Origin: Opitutales bacterium
GTDB lineage: Bacteria > Verrucomicrobiota > Verrucomicrobiia > Opitutales > UBA953
Length of the DNA: 35,138 nucleotides
Assembly (NCBI GenBank): GCA_017440935.1
Contig: JAFSAO010000015.1
Location: 1-35,138 of the forward strand
Direction: 5' to 3'
The translations under genes and the position numbers were made by a program. This document shows positions 1-8,410 of the stretch, one piece after another. Below the pieces are notes generated by a model. The model was not told the origin of the DNA, searched no databases, and saw only the letters and a list, made by a program, of their open reading frames with translations. Each line of letters starts with the position of its first letter. Position 1 is the stretch's first letter.

Positions 1-120
1 CGGGATTACGAACAAGAGTTGAAGTTCTTTCCCGCCACGACGAAGACCGGGAGGTCTTCGTTCCCAATTTTTGACGGCACTTCATTCGCAATTCGGAATT
101 TGAAATTCGAGATTAATTGA
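1..120 (+). other. Left terminal repeat with a short open frame, truncated at the window edge
   Basis: Bases 1-80 are identical to 35059-35138 in direct orientation. A frame open from base 1 runs to TGA at 118-120 (RDYEQELKFFPATT... ...KFEIN). The same frame at the right edge has an ATG at 35041, so the repeat may hold part of a roughly 45-residue reading frame. A perfect 8-bp stem with a 4-nt loop lies at 41-60 (CGAAGACC / GGTCTTCG). I recognise no protein family. It is more likely a dispersed hairpin repeat that happens to be open than a real gene. Confidence 0.5.
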
Positions 121-145
121 AATTTGCCGCAGGCAAATTTCAATT
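84..145. repeat. AT-rich ATTCG repeats and AATTGAAATTTGCC palindrome
   Basis: Short imperfect ATTCGCAATTCGGAATTTG-type repeats (84-119) lead into a perfect inverted repeat with 14-bp arms at 115-128 and 132-145 and a 3-nt loop. The core CAAATTGAAATTT recurs near 5662, 10948, 34940 and (inverted) 34970. Each copy or pair has a GTTCCCG/CGGGAAC word close by; here it is at about 149-155. The palindrome lies upstream of the hexosaminidase start and may be a dispersed intergenic element. Confidence 0.7.
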
Positions 146-204
146 TGCACGGGAACTTGGGAATCCTTACTATTTGCCGCGATTTTTTACCCTCAAATAT
201 AACT

Positions 205-3200
205 ATGAAAACAACGACCTATACCGCCGTTCTCGCGGCGATTGCCGTCGCCGGATTTACCGGCATTGAACAACTTCCGTTTGCCGGTGTTCCCGCGTTT
301 GCTCAGGAAACCGCTCCCGTAGCGACGAATCTCGCCGCCGCTACCGCGAAAACGTTTTCTCCGGAGCAGAATTTGGAACTCACGGGAACGACACTTGTCT
401 ACAAAAATCTTCCCGCCGGAGTAACGGCGAAAATTGTCGGCACGACTTACGAACAACTCATTGATTTTAACGGAAAAATCCGCAATCCGATTTCTCCGAA
501 AACGACGAAAATCACGTTCGCGCTTACCGATGCCGACGGAAATACGGCGGTGACTCCGACGTTTGAAGTCGCCGTTCCCGTCGTTGAGATGATTCGCAAG
601 GAACTTGAGAAGAACGGGACTCGCGTGGCGAAGCCTGCCGTCGTTCCCGCACTTCAGGAATGGGTCGGCGCCGTCGGCTCTTCGGCGTTTGTTCCTGATG
701 AAGATTTTGCGTTGGTTGTTCCCGCCGCTTGCGCAAATATCGGCGAACCGACGCTGAAGGCGCGTGTCGAGCTTTTCGCGAAGGAACTTTCCGAAATTTT
801 CGGACGCGAAGTTAAGGTTTTGGAACAGGCGCGTCCCGGCAAGAAGGATATTTGTATCGCTCTTGCTCCGGACGAAAAGATGGACAATCTCGGCAAGGAA
901 GCCTACGCGCTCATTTCCAACGAAAACGGCTTGCTCGTTGTCGCTTCCGATCCGCTCGGCGCTTTCTGGGGCACACGCACGATTCTTCAGGTTTTCAAAC
1001 AGCACAACAACACGTTCCCGTGCGGCGCTGCCGTCGACTATCCGCAGTATCCGCTTCGCGGCTTTATGTATGATATCGCACGCAAACCGACGAGCCAAAA
1101 GGCAGTCGAAGACGTGCTCAAAACGATGTCTTACTACAAGATGAACGACTACCATCTTGTAATGAACAACAATTACATCTGGATGTATCGCTACACGGAC
1201 GTTCCGAACGGTCGCGATGCAACCCCGGAACAGAAAAAAGCCGCTATCGCCGATGTGCTGGAAGCCGCACCGACGGCGTTTCGTATCGAATCCGACGTCG
1301 TCGCCAAAGACGGCACGCCGCTGACTTCCTCCGATTGTTTTTACACGAAAAAGGAATTCGGCGAGCTTATTGATTTGGCAAAACTTTACGGTGTGACCAT
1401 CGTTCCCGAGTTTGATATGCCCGGGCACGCAATGAGCTTGGTGAAGATGCGTCCGGACTTGATGTATCGCGGAAAAGTGACGAAAGCGAACGATACCGAG
1501 CGCACGGCAATGCTCGATTGCTCCACGGACATTCACCCGGAAACGGGACGCACGTATCGCGAAGAAACGCTCGATTTTGTCCAATCTGTTTTTGACGAAT
1601 ATCTCGTGGGAAAAGACGGTAAAGAACCTGTTTTCCGCACGCCGATTATCCACATCGGGACGGACGAATACTATGGGGACGCCGAAGATTATCGCGCTTA
1701 TGCCGATGCGATGATCAAGTATATCAAGTCCCGCGGGTATACGCCGCGCCTCTGGGGCAGCCTTTCCGTCAAAAAGGGAAAAACGCCCGTTGACGGGACG
1801 GGAGCGCAAATCGACGTTTGGAATCACGGTTGGCAAAATCCGCTCGTCGCGCTCGACCACAACTTTGACCTCGTCAACATCATTGACGTTTGGGCGTATA
1901 TCGTGCCGAGCGGAACCGGAAGCCGCGGCGGCTACGGCGACTTGCTCGATTTGAACTTCCTTTATTCCAAAAATTGGCAGCCGCACAAAATGTCGCACAA
2001 GGAAGAAGTCATTCCCGGCTATCCGAAAATGCTCGGTGCGCAATGGGGGCTTTGGAACGACAATTCGTTCCGCGGAGACACGGGATTGACGGATTTCGAT
2101 TTTTACGATCGCATTCGCCAGAGTTGCGCCGTTTTTGCGGAAAAAACCTGGAATTCCGGCGAAGACGCGAGCTTCCGCGACTTCCAGAAACTCGTCAAAG
2201 CCGTTGACTATGCACCGCTCTCCAATCCGGAATACGTTGTGACTCCGGCGGCGGGAAGCGACGTGCTGTTCACGCTTGAAAAAGGCGTTCCCGCAGGAAC
2301 ATCCGTTGAAACGGGAATTGACGGCGTGGCTCCGAATTATGTCGCGGAAATCAGCGTTCGCCGCAACGCTCCCGGATTTTTCGCGTCCCTGTTCGGCGAG
2401 AAAGATACCGCTGTTGAAGGCAAAAAACAGGTGCTTTTCTCCGGTCCGACGGGCGACATCTTCGTTCAGGCGGGAACGGGAAAACTCGGACTCACGCGCG
2501 ATACTTGGGAATACACGTTTGACTACGTCATCCCGACCGATCGCGACGTAACGCTCACGCTCGTTGCGGAAAAACGCACGCTGAAACTTCTTGCCGACGG
2601 CAAGGAAATCGGCGCTCCCGTGCGCACGCTTTTCCCCGACACGCACAAATACACGTCGCTCGTGTTCCCGCTCGAAAAAATCGGCGATGCCGAAAACGGT
2701 TTTGAAATCAAATCGCTCAACATCAAGCGCATTGTTCCGGAGGGCGTTAAAAACGCCGTTCCCGCGAACCTGATTCTCGACGTTACCGCCAGCAGCGAAC
2801 ACGGAAAAGGTGCTGACGGAGATGCCGCCGCGCTTTGGGACGGAGACGAAGGAACGTATTGGCATTCCAAATACGACACGAAGGGCGTGAACGATGCGCC
2901 GCCGTTTGAAATCACCGTTACGTTCAAACAGGCACTCGCACTCAAAGGGCTCAAGTTCCTGCCGCGTCAAAGCGGAGATAACGGCAACATCAAGCACGCG
3001 GAGCTTTTTGCAAAAACCGACGACGGTAAATGGACAAAAATTGCGACTTACCGCAATGACTCGCCCAACCGCGAAATGAAATCGGTGGAATTCCCGAAAA
3101 CAGCGACGACGGCGCTCAAATTCGTCGTTCTCGACGGAATCGGGAAATTCGGCACCATGGCGGAAATCTATCCGATTCTCGACGTGCCGGCTCCCGCGAA

Positions 3201-3207
3201 AAAATAA
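205..3207 (+). CDS. Secreted GH20 beta-N-acetylhexosaminidase or lacto-N-biosidase with C-terminal F5/8 type C domain
   Basis: This 1000-residue glycosidase should act outside the cytoplasm on terminal GlcNAc/GalNAc or lacto-N-biose of host glycans. The ATG at 205 is preferred over a TTG at 124 because it gives a clean signal peptide with a predicted cut after AFA (about residue 33). A GH20 N-terminal alpha/beta domain comes before the TIM barrel. The barrel shows EFDMPGH (E402-H408) and the catalytic Asp-Glu pair in HIGTDE (D487, E488), the residues that bind the substrate acetamido group and act as acid. Residues from about 862 resemble a discoidin/F5/8C carbohydrate-binding fold. GH20 members with this layout include both hexosaminidases and lacto-N-biosidases; sequence alone does not decide. 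The gene stands alone and ends at a strong hairpin terminator. Confidence 0.9.
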   Translation: MKTTTYTAVLAAIAVAGFTGIEQLPFAGVPAFAQETAPVATNLAAATAKTFSPEQNLELTGTTLVYKNLPAGVTAKIVGTTYEQLIDFNGKIRNPISPKTTKITFALTDADGNTAVTPTFEVAVPVVEMIRKELEKNGTRVAKPAVVPALQEWVGAVGSSAFVPDEDFALVVPAACANIGEPTLKARVELFAKELSEIFGREVKVLEQARPGKKDICIALAPDEKMDNLGKEAYALISNENGLLVVASDPLGAFWGTRTILQVFKQHNNTFPCGAAVDYPQYPLRGFMYDIARKPTSQKAVEDVLKTMSYYKMNDYHLVMNNNYIWMYRYTDVPNGRDATPEQKKAAIADVLEAAPTAFRIESDVVAKDGTPLTSSDCFYTKKEFGELIDLAKLYGVTIVPEFDMPGHAMSLVKMRPDLMYRGKVTKANDTERTAMLDCSTDIHPETGRTYREETLDFVQSVFDEYLVGKDGKEPVFRTPIIHIGTDEYYGDAEDYRAYADAMIKYIKSRGYTPRLWGSLSVKKGKTPVDGTGAQIDVWNHGWQNPLVALDHNFDLVNIIDVWAYIVPSGTGSRGGYGDLLDLNFLYSKNWQPHKMSHKEEVIPGYPKMLGAQWGLWNDNSFRGDTGLTDFDFYDRIRQSCAVFAEKTWNSGEDASFRDFQKLVKAVDYAPLSNPEYVVTPAAGSDVLFTLEKGVPAGTSVETGIDGVAPNYVAEISVRRNAPGFFASLFGEKDTAVEGKKQVLFSGPTGDIFVQAGTGKLGLTRDTWEYTFDYVIPTDRDVTLTLVAEKRTLKLLADGKEIGAPVRTLFPDTHKYTSLVFPLEKIGDAENGFEIKSLNIKRIVPEGVKNAVPANLILDVTASSEHGKGADGDAAALWDGDEGTYWHSKYDTKGVNDAPPFEITVTFKQALALKGLKFLPRQSGDNGNIKHAELFAKTDDGKWTKIATYRNDSPNREMKSVEFPKTATTALKFVVLDGIGKFGTMAEIYPILDVPAPAKK

Positions 3208-3230
3208 ATCGGGTCTGAACCCGTTAAAAC

Positions 3231-3270
3231 AAAACGTTCCCGCGAAAATTGCTTCGCGGGAACGTTTTTT
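3231..3270. terminator. Bidirectional intrinsic terminator built from an inverted GTTCCCGC/GCGGGAAC pair
   Basis: A perfect 16-bp stem (3231-3246 with 3253-3268), a 6-nt loop, and A and T runs on the two sides. It lies between the convergent hexosaminidase (+) and frr (-), so it can stop both transcripts. The stem core is the abundant genome word in inverted orientation, as Neisseria and Haemophilus terminators use paired uptake sequences. Confidence 0.9.
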
Positions 3271-3299
3271 TTTGTTTAGGAAGATTTTTTGAAAGCGGA

Positions 3300-3857
3300 T
3301 TAGACTTTCCGGAGGTCGGCTTCCTTGACTTTGAGGGCTTTATCGACTTCTACGATGTATTTGTCGGTAAGCGTTTGGATGTCTTTTTCCGTGCGCTTGC
3401 AATCGTCTTCGGAAGCGGCTTTGTCCTTGTTGATTTTTTTGACGAGTTCAAGAGCATCGCGGCGGCAATTACGCACGCCGACGCGCCCGGCTTCCGCGTA
3501 GCGATTGGCGACTTTGACGAGTTCCGCACGGCGTTCGCCGGAGAGCTCGGGAACGCTGCAACGGACGAATCCGCCCATGTTTGCCGGCGTCAGACCGACA
3601 TTCGCGCCGAGAATGGCTTTTTCGATGTCCTTGATGATGCTTTTGTCAAACGGCGTGATGACAATTGTGCGTGCGTCCGGCGTGGAAACCGAAGCGGTGT
3701 CTTTGAGGCGCATCATGCTCCCGTAGGCTTCGACCTGAATGTTTTCCACCATCGCGGGAGCGGCTTTGCCGGTGTGAATCGTGGAAAATTCCTTAACGGT
3801 GTGTTCGAGCGCCTTTTTCATCGCGCTTTCTGCATCTTGTTTAATTTTATTAAGCAT
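3300..3857 (-). CDS. frr: Ribosome recycling factor
   Basis: This 185-residue cytoplasmic protein splits post-termination ribosomes together with EF-G. Length and sequence match the family end to end: the N-terminal helix, the ANVGLTPANMGG region (normally N-x-G-x-x-P-x-x-x-G), the S/GERR-ELVK helix, and the RR-A-...-KK long helix. It starts 48 bp after pyrH, the usual order in bacteria, and probably shares its transcript. The hairpin at 3231-3270 ends the unit. The identification is secure. Confidence 0.97.
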   Translation of the reverse strand: MLNKIKQDAESAMKKALEHTVKEFSTIHTGKAAPAMVENIQVEAYGSMMRLKDTASVSTPDARTIVITPFDKSIIKDIEKAILGANVGLTPANMGGFVRCSVPELSGERRAELVKVANRYAEAGRVGVRNCRRDALELVKKINKDKAASEDDCKRTEKDIQTLTDKYIVEVDKALKVKEADLRKV

Positions 3858-3905
3858 AAGTTCTAACGAATAGGTGATGGATAAATGTTGGCGGCGGGAA
3901 CGCGT

Positions 3906-4634
3906 TTACGAAACGAGCGTGCCGATGGATTCACCGCAGATCGCTTTGCGGATGGCATCTTTTTCCGCCATGGAGAAAACGAGAATCGGCATACGGTTTT
4001 CCTGACAGAGCGCGAATGCCGTGGAATCCATTACGCCGAGGCGTTTCATCAGCGCTTCGTCGTAGGAAATTTTTTCGTAGCGGACGGCGGTCGGGTCTTT
4101 CATCGGGTCGGCGGTGTAAATACCGTCGACTTTCGTCGCCTTGAAAATGATGTCGGCGTGAACTTCGTTGGCGCGGAGCGCGGCGGCGTAGTCCGTCGTG
4201 CAGAAGGGATTTCCCGTTCCCGCAGCGAAGATGACGATGCGTCCTTTTTCGAGGTGTCGCAGGGCGCGGCGGAGGATGAACGGCTCGGCGACTTTGTCCA
4301 TCGAAATGGCGGATTGCACGCGAACGTCGATTCCGTTCTTTTCGAGGCAGTCCATGATGGCGAGCGCGTTAATTGTGGTGGCGAGCATTCCCATGTTGTC
4401 GCCGGTCGTGCGGTCTGTGCCGTTATTGCGGGCACCTGCGAGACCTCGGAAAATGTTTCCGCCGCCGCAAACGAGGCAAACCTGAACACCCATTTCGTGC
4501 AGGAGTTTGAGTTGGTCTGCGAGGTTTTTCAGAATCGCGGGATCGAGCGGATCGCCGGTTTGATAGTTTTTTAGCGCTTCGCCGCTGATTTTGAGGACAA
4601 TGCGGCTGTATTTCGGTTTTTGGGAGATGCTCAT
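3906..4634 (-). CDS. pyrH: UMP kinase
   Basis: Phosphorylates UMP to UDP in pyrimidine nucleotide synthesis; bacterial members are hexamers of the amino-acid kinase fold. The 242 residues show the LKISGEAL nucleotide-binding start, the VCGGGNIFRG glycine loop, the TGDNMGMLAT UMP-binding stretch, the AGTGNPFCTTD segment and the KVDGIY(T)ADP motif. It lies upstream of frr in the conserved pair. The rpsB-tsf genes often found upstream are absent; a membrane channel gene is there instead. Confidence 0.97.
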   Translation of the reverse strand: MSISQKPKYSRIVLKISGEALKNYQTGDPLDPAILKNLADQLKLLHEMGVQVCLVCGGGNIFRGLAGARNNGTDRTTGDNMGMLATTINALAIMDCLEKNGIDVRVQSAISMDKVAEPFILRRALRHLEKGRIVIFAAGTGNPFCTTDYAAALRANEVHADIIFKATKVDGIYTADPMKDPTAVRYEKISYDEALMKRLGVMDSTAFALCQENRMPILVFSMAEKDAIRKAICGESIGTLVS

Positions 4635-4689
4635 GTCGGGTAGTATTTCAAAAGTTGTTCGGTATCGTCAAATGCAATCCCGTAAAATC

Positions 4690-5610
4690 TCATGTGTTTT
4701 TGCGGCGGGGACGCGGTTTGGCGTCTTTTTCGGATCGGGCTTTTTCGTGTTTTTTACGCTGTTCTTCGTCGTGTTTTTCAAAATCGTCCACGTCGTCGAG
4801 ATTCGCAAAAATATCCGCCGGAAGTTCTTCTTTGCGATTGCGCAAATCGTGGATGTAGCCTTTGAGCCAATCTTGCGTGTCCGAAATCGGCTGGCTGTGC
4901 AGATTCAGGCGGACCGCAGCGTAGCGGAGAATCAGCGTCACGACGGCGACGACAATCGCCGCAATCGTCGGCGGAATCAGCTGGTGGAGCATGATATAGA
5001 GCACGCTCCCGACGACGGCGACTACGCCGTAAAATTGTCCGGGCTTGAACACCATCGGTTCTTCCCGCACGATGACGTCGCGCAACAATCCGCCGCCGAC
5101 GGCGTTGATGAAGCCGATCGCTATTGCCACGGGAACGGTCATGCCGTAAACGAGCGATTTATTCGTGCCGAAAACGGCGTAAAGACCGAGTCCGAGTGCG
5201 TCGCAAAACATGACGATTCCGTCGAATTTTGTCAGAACTCCGCCGAGAAAAATCCCGCAGAGCCACGCGCAGATGAGGGCGACCATGTAGTTTCCGTCTT
5301 CAAAAATCGGCGAAATTCCGTCTTGGATGCAAATCCCGTCACGCACGAGCGCGCCGCCCATTGCCGTGATTCCCGCGAGCACGAACGCGCCGACGTAGTC
5401 GTAGCCTTTTTGCCGTGCCACCATTGCGCCGCTGGTTCCGAAAACGAATACCGCCGCGTAATCCACCCACATCGGAAGCGCGAGGGTTTCCGAAAAGAAC
5501 GACGTTTGCAACGAATCGAGAATAGAGCGTGCCGCCTCGATTGTGCGCGGCATCAGCACGAGGCAAACCAATAGGAGAATCAGTGCGACAAGAAAGCGTC
5601 CGGGTCTCAT
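4690..5610 (-). CDS. UPF0126/TRIC-type membrane channel protein (YicG/YadS family)
   Basis: This 306-residue inner-membrane protein has two UPF0126 repeats, each with a GxxGAM/GGGLLRD-type glycine-rich motif: FGTSGAMVARQKG ... GGALVRDGI in the first, AVGGGLLRDVIVREEP in the second. The fold is that of prokaryotic TRIC cation channels; some members have been linked to glycine uptake, so the substrate is open. The ATG at 5610 puts the first transmembrane helix (FLVALILLLVCLVLM) at the N-terminus, better than an upstream ATG at 5745 with no hydrophobic start. The last 50 residues are a highly charged Lys/Arg/Glu/Asp tail unusual for the family. It may be co-transcribed with pyrH (55-bp gap). Confidence 0.85.
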   Translation of the reverse strand: MRPGRFLVALILLLVCLVLMPRTIEAARSILDSLQTSFFSETLALPMWVDYAAVFVFGTSGAMVARQKGYDYVGAFVLAGITAMGGALVRDGICIQDGISPIFEDGNYMVALICAWLCGIFLGGVLTKFDGIVMFCDALGLGLYAVFGTNKSLVYGMTVPVAIAIGFINAVGGGLLRDVIVREEPMVFKPGQFYGVVAVVGSVLYIMLHQLIPPTIAAIVVAVVTLILRYAAVRLNLHSQPISDTQDWLKGYIHDLRNRKEELPADIFANLDDVDDFEKHDEEQRKKHEKARSEKDAKPRPRRKNT

Positions 5611-5655
5611 AATTTGAGCGTCTGAAATTTTCCGAAATATTGTGCTTTCATCAGC

Positions 5656-5678
5656 GTTCCCGCAAATTGAAATTTGCG
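5656..5678. repeat. GTTCCCGC word fused to the CGCAAATTGAAATTTGCG palindrome
   Basis: The abundant word at 5656-5663 overlaps a perfect 18-bp palindromic repeat (5661-5678, 2-nt spacer). It lies between the divergent UPF0126 and M24 peptidase genes. The same pairing recurs near 149, 10941 and 34921. Confidence 0.75.
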
Positions 5679-5713
5679 TTGCGCGAAGCGGCGGGCATAT
5701 ACTGTGCGGCAAT

Positions 5714-6883
5714 ATGGCTACAGCAAAAGTTTCCTCCAAATCCAAAAAAGCAAAAGACGTTTTGCTCTACGCGTCGCCGAATAATTCTTCGGATATGCGT
5801 TGGTTCACGAAGTTCAGTTGCGGCGATCCGTTCATCGCGTTTACGGCGAAGGGTAAAAAGATTGCGGCGATTACGGTTCTCGAAATTGTGCGGTTTCGCG
5901 AACAGTCCGGGTTTGACGTGGTTCTGGATTTGGGCGAGGAACTTGCTAAGTTGCGCGAAAAAAATCCTTCCGCAAACACGCCGGAACTGATTGCGCATTT
6001 TGCAAAACGCTACAAAGTTTCTTCGTGGAGCGTTCCCGCGGATTTCCCCGCCGGGCTTTTTGTCAAGCTCCACCAACTCGGCGTAAAACTTTCCGTCGGC
6101 GCAACACCGTTTTTCCCGCAGCGCGTAATCAAGACGGAGGAAGAACTTGAAATGATCCGCGCCGGAAACCGCGCTTCCTGTGCCGGTTTCAAAGCCGTCG
6201 AAAAAATTCTCAAAGAATCGAAAATCGACAAAAAAGGCTTCGTCAATTATCAGGGAAAAACGCTGACCTCGGAAATTCTCCGCGCCGCGATTGAACACGC
6301 GTGTCTGGACGCCGGAGGAATCAACGTCGAGGGACTCATCGCCGCCGGCGGCGATCAGGGCGTGGATTGCCACTGCTCCGGCTACGGCCCGATTCGCGCG
6401 AACGAGCTCATCGTTTGCGACATTTTCCCGCGAATCGCGGCGACAGGATATTTCGGCGACATGACGCGCACTTACCTCAAAGGCAAGGCGACACCCGAGC
6501 AACGCAAACTCGTCGACGCCGTGAAAAAAGCACACGACAAGGCGATTGCCGCCGTGCGCGCCGGCGTTCCCGGCTACGATGTTTATAAAGGAACGGTCGA
6601 TTTCTTCGCCGAAGCCGGCTACAAAACAGGAAAAGTGGACGGCGTTCCGACGGGCTTTTTCCACGGGCTGGGACACGGCGTCGGGCTCGACGTGCACGAA
6701 GCACCGAACCTCGGCGGTCGTAGCGTGATGACGGATCCGCTCAAGGAAAACATGGTCGTTACGATTGAACCCGGGCTTTATTACCCGGGAATAGGCGGTT
6801 GCCGCATCGAAGACGTTGTCGTCGTGCGCAAAGACGGTTGCGAGTTGCTTTCCAAGCACCCGTATAAGTGGGAAATTGCGTAA
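5714..6883 (+). CDS. M24 family metallopeptidase (Xaa-Pro aminopeptidase/prolidase-like)
   Basis: This 389-residue cytoplasmic enzyme probably removes N-terminal residues before proline or cleaves Xaa-Pro dipeptides. An N-terminal creatinase-like domain (about 1-150) comes before the pita-bread domain. All five expected metal ligands are visible: D236 (CDIFPR), D249 (GDMTRT), H321 (GLGHGVGLDVHE), E352 (TIEPGLY) and E366 (RIEDVV). The ATG at 5714 is chosen because upstream codons run through the intergenic palindrome. The next gene starts about 108 bp downstream after a repeat. Which prolyl peptide it prefers cannot be told. Confidence 0.9.
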   Translation: MATAKVSSKSKKAKDVLLYASPNNSSDMRWFTKFSCGDPFIAFTAKGKKIAAITVLEIVRFREQSGFDVVLDLGEELAKLREKNPSANTPELIAHFAKRYKVSSWSVPADFPAGLFVKLHQLGVKLSVGATPFFPQRVIKTEEELEMIRAGNRASCAGFKAVEKILKESKIDKKGFVNYQGKTLTSEILRAAIEHACLDAGGINVEGLIAAGGDQGVDCHCSGYGPIRANELIVCDIFPRIAATGYFGDMTRTYLKGKATPEQRKLVDAVKKAHDKAIAAVRAGVPGYDVYKGTVDFFAEAGYKTGKVDGVPTGFFHGLGHGVGLDVHEAPNLGGRSVMTDPLKENMVVTIEPGLYYPGIGGCRIEDVVVVRKDGCELLSKHPYKWEIA

Positions 6884-6887
6884 AAAG

Positions 6888-6990
6888 CCTCGAGTATCAA
6901 GTGTCGAGCATCAAGTAAAGTGCTAAGGTTTTTACCGAGGCAAAAACTTTGAACAAGGCGCTTGATGCCTCACGCTTGAAACCTGAAAAA
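6888..6990. repeat. Intergenic GCATCAAG repeat, copy 1
   Basis: A degenerate run of CGAGCATCAAGT-type units is followed about 40 bp later by complementary GCGCTTGATGCCTCACGC, so the stretch can fold into a long imperfect hairpin. A related copy lies at 8411-8490. Both sit just after the stop of a plus-strand gene. There is no T tract, so termination is unproven. Confidence 0.6.
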
Positions 6991-6991
6991 A

Positions 6992-7288
6992 ATGCGCGCG
7001 GGAACGCACAGCAGTATTATTGACGCGGCAGAGCCTCTCATCGCGAAGCTCGACCGCGTTTGCCGCGTTTCCTGCGGCGTAATCCGCGCGAACGCGCGTT
7101 CCCGTTCCCGCACGATTAAGATTTTGTGTTTGAAAGGCGGTTGGCGGCTGACTGTTGTCGCAAAAAACGCCAAGCAGGAATTCCATCTTTTCGATGTTTC
7201 GTTGGACGAAATTTCCGCGATTCTTGCCGGGCGCGAATTTGATTCTTTTGAAAAAATCCTTCCTGCGTCCGAGGCTTCGGAGGCGTGA
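6992..7288 (+). CDS. Small conserved protein, DUF2103-like
   Basis: 98 residues. The pattern THSSII-...-L-KL-...-V..I..GVIRA-...-IK-L-LKGGWRLTVVAKNAKQEFHLF resembles DUF2103, described as a predicted metal-binding family, where a conserved His-Ser near the start and a Gln-Glu near the end are typical. I made the match by eye and the level of identity is unknown. The function is unknown. It is followed after 15 bp by a helix-hairpin-helix protein and then ymdB, which suggests one transcript. The first codons include one GCGGGAAC word, and two GTTCCCG words overlap in the RSRSR stretch (about residue 36-40). Confidence 0.55.
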   Translation: MRAGTHSSIIDAAEPLIAKLDRVCRVSCGVIRANARSRSRTIKILCLKGGWRLTVVAKNAKQEFHLFDVSLDEISAILAGREFDSFEKILPASEASEA

Positions 7289-7303
7289 GAAAAACTTTGT
7301 TTC

Positions 7304-7588
7304 ATGCGAGAACCCAAGAAAAAAGTCGATTTGGCGGCGCTTCAAAGCGCGTTTATGCGCGTGCCGCATATGCCGGTTGCCGTGGCGAGATATTTGCTCG
7401 ATGCGGGCTACACGGATTTGTTTCAGCTCTCCGGTCGTTCAGCGGAATCTTTGCTCGCGGAGATTCGCAAACACGATTTTCTCGCCGACGAAAAAGTCGT
7501 CCTTCCCGCGTTGCGCCTCGCGATTTATTTTTCCGAAAACCAAAGCGCTCCGGATAAATCTTTGCTTAATCTTCACGCGTGGGAATAG
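7304..7588 (+). CDS. Helix-hairpin-helix protein, Cdd1-like
   Basis: 94 residues. VAVARYLLDAGYTDLFQLSGRSAESLLAEIR, then a helix with conserved Leu/Ala, resembles the Cdd1 ('pathogenicity locus') helix-hairpin-helix fold, which usually has GPAxAxxLxxLGI-xxxxLxGxDPxxLYxxL. Such folds often bind DNA or protein without sequence preference. The usual Cys near the end of the motif is missing here. No strong ribosome-binding site is seen. It probably belongs to the operon leading to ymdB. Function unknown. Confidence 0.6.
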   Translation: MREPKKKVDLAALQSAFMRVPHMPVAVARYLLDAGYTDLFQLSGRSAESLLAEIRKHDFLADEKVVLPALRLAIYFSENQSAPDKSLLNLHAWE

Positions 7589-7610
7589 CTGAAACTTCCG
7601 CATTTTTGTT

Positions 7611-8408
7611 ATGAAAAAAATTCTTTTTTTGGGCGACGTCGTCGGTTCTGCCGGCAGAAAATTTATTTTTGAAAAACTCGCGGAAATCCGCGCGGGAACG
7701 CAGGCGGATTTTATCATCATCAACGCCGAGAACGCGGCGGCGGGTTCCGGGATTAACGCGTCGATTACGCGAGACTTTATCGCGGCGGGGACGGATGCGG
7801 TAACGCTCGGCGACCACGTTTGGGATCAGCGCGGCTTTGAAACGGATTTGCCGAAACTTGAAAAAATTTGCCGCCCGGCGAATTTGCCCGAAGAAAATCC
7901 CGGCGCGACACATTTGATTTTGACGGCGCCCGACGGTTTCCGCCTGCTCGTTTTCACCGTGCTCGCGCAAACGTTTATGAATCCGAAAACGTCGTGCCCG
8001 TTTCGTTGTGCGGAAAAAAAACTCTCGGAACTCGCGGGAACGTATGATGCGGCGCTGGTCGAAATTCACGGCGAAGCAACTTCCGAAAAAATTGCGTTCG
8101 GGCGCTTCCTCGACGGGCGCGCCGCGGCGGTGGTCGGCACGCACACGCACGTCGTGACGGCGGACGAATGTATTTTGCCTGCGGGAACGGCGTATCAAAC
8201 CGATGTCGGTATGTGCGGACCGCATTCCGGCGTAATCGGGCGCGAAACGCAAGCCGTGTTGGGGCGTTTTCTCGACGGGCGTCCGCGCCGTTTTGAAATC
8301 GCGGAAGGCGAAGTGCAAATCAACGGTTGCCTCATTTCTTACGACGAAACGCAAAGGCGTGCGGTCGCAATCGAGCGCTTTCGCTTAGACCGCGAAGTTG
8401 TTTTTTAA
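7611..8408 (+). CDS. ymdB: YmdB-type metallophosphoesterase
   Basis: This 265-residue cytoplasmic enzyme belongs to the TIGR00282/YmdB group, which in Bacillus hydrolyses 2',3'-cyclic nucleotides and affects RNA turnover and cell-fate choice. The metal-site signatures are present: FLGDVVG (D9), INAENAA (E40, N41), H69 in GDHVWD, EIHGEATSEK and GTHTHV. The usual Asn of GNHTWD is Asp here (D68), a conservative change at a metal position. Length is normal. In other bacteria the gene is often next to rny, which is not seen here. Confidence 0.9.
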   Translation: MKKILFLGDVVGSAGRKFIFEKLAEIRAGTQADFIIINAENAAAGSGINASITRDFIAAGTDAVTLGDHVWDQRGFETDLPKLEKICRPANLPEENPGATHLILTAPDGFRLLVFTVLAQTFMNPKTSCPFRCAEKKLSELAGTYDAALVEIHGEATSEKIAFGRFLDGRAAAVVGTHTHVVTADECILPAGTAYQTDVGMCGPHSGVIGRETQAVLGRFLDGRPRRFEIAEGEVQINGCLISYDETQRRAVAIERFRLDREVVF

Positions 8409-8410
8409 GC

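Noticed and set aside
193..2997. A 934-codon open frame antisense to the GH20 gene
   Set aside because: It follows from codon bias in the real gene. The product is Arg/Phe-rich, lacks any motif, and lies opposite a gene with clear catalytic residues.
5651..6859. A 402-codon open frame antisense to the M24 peptidase
   Set aside because: A shadow of the real gene, which has all five metal ligands.
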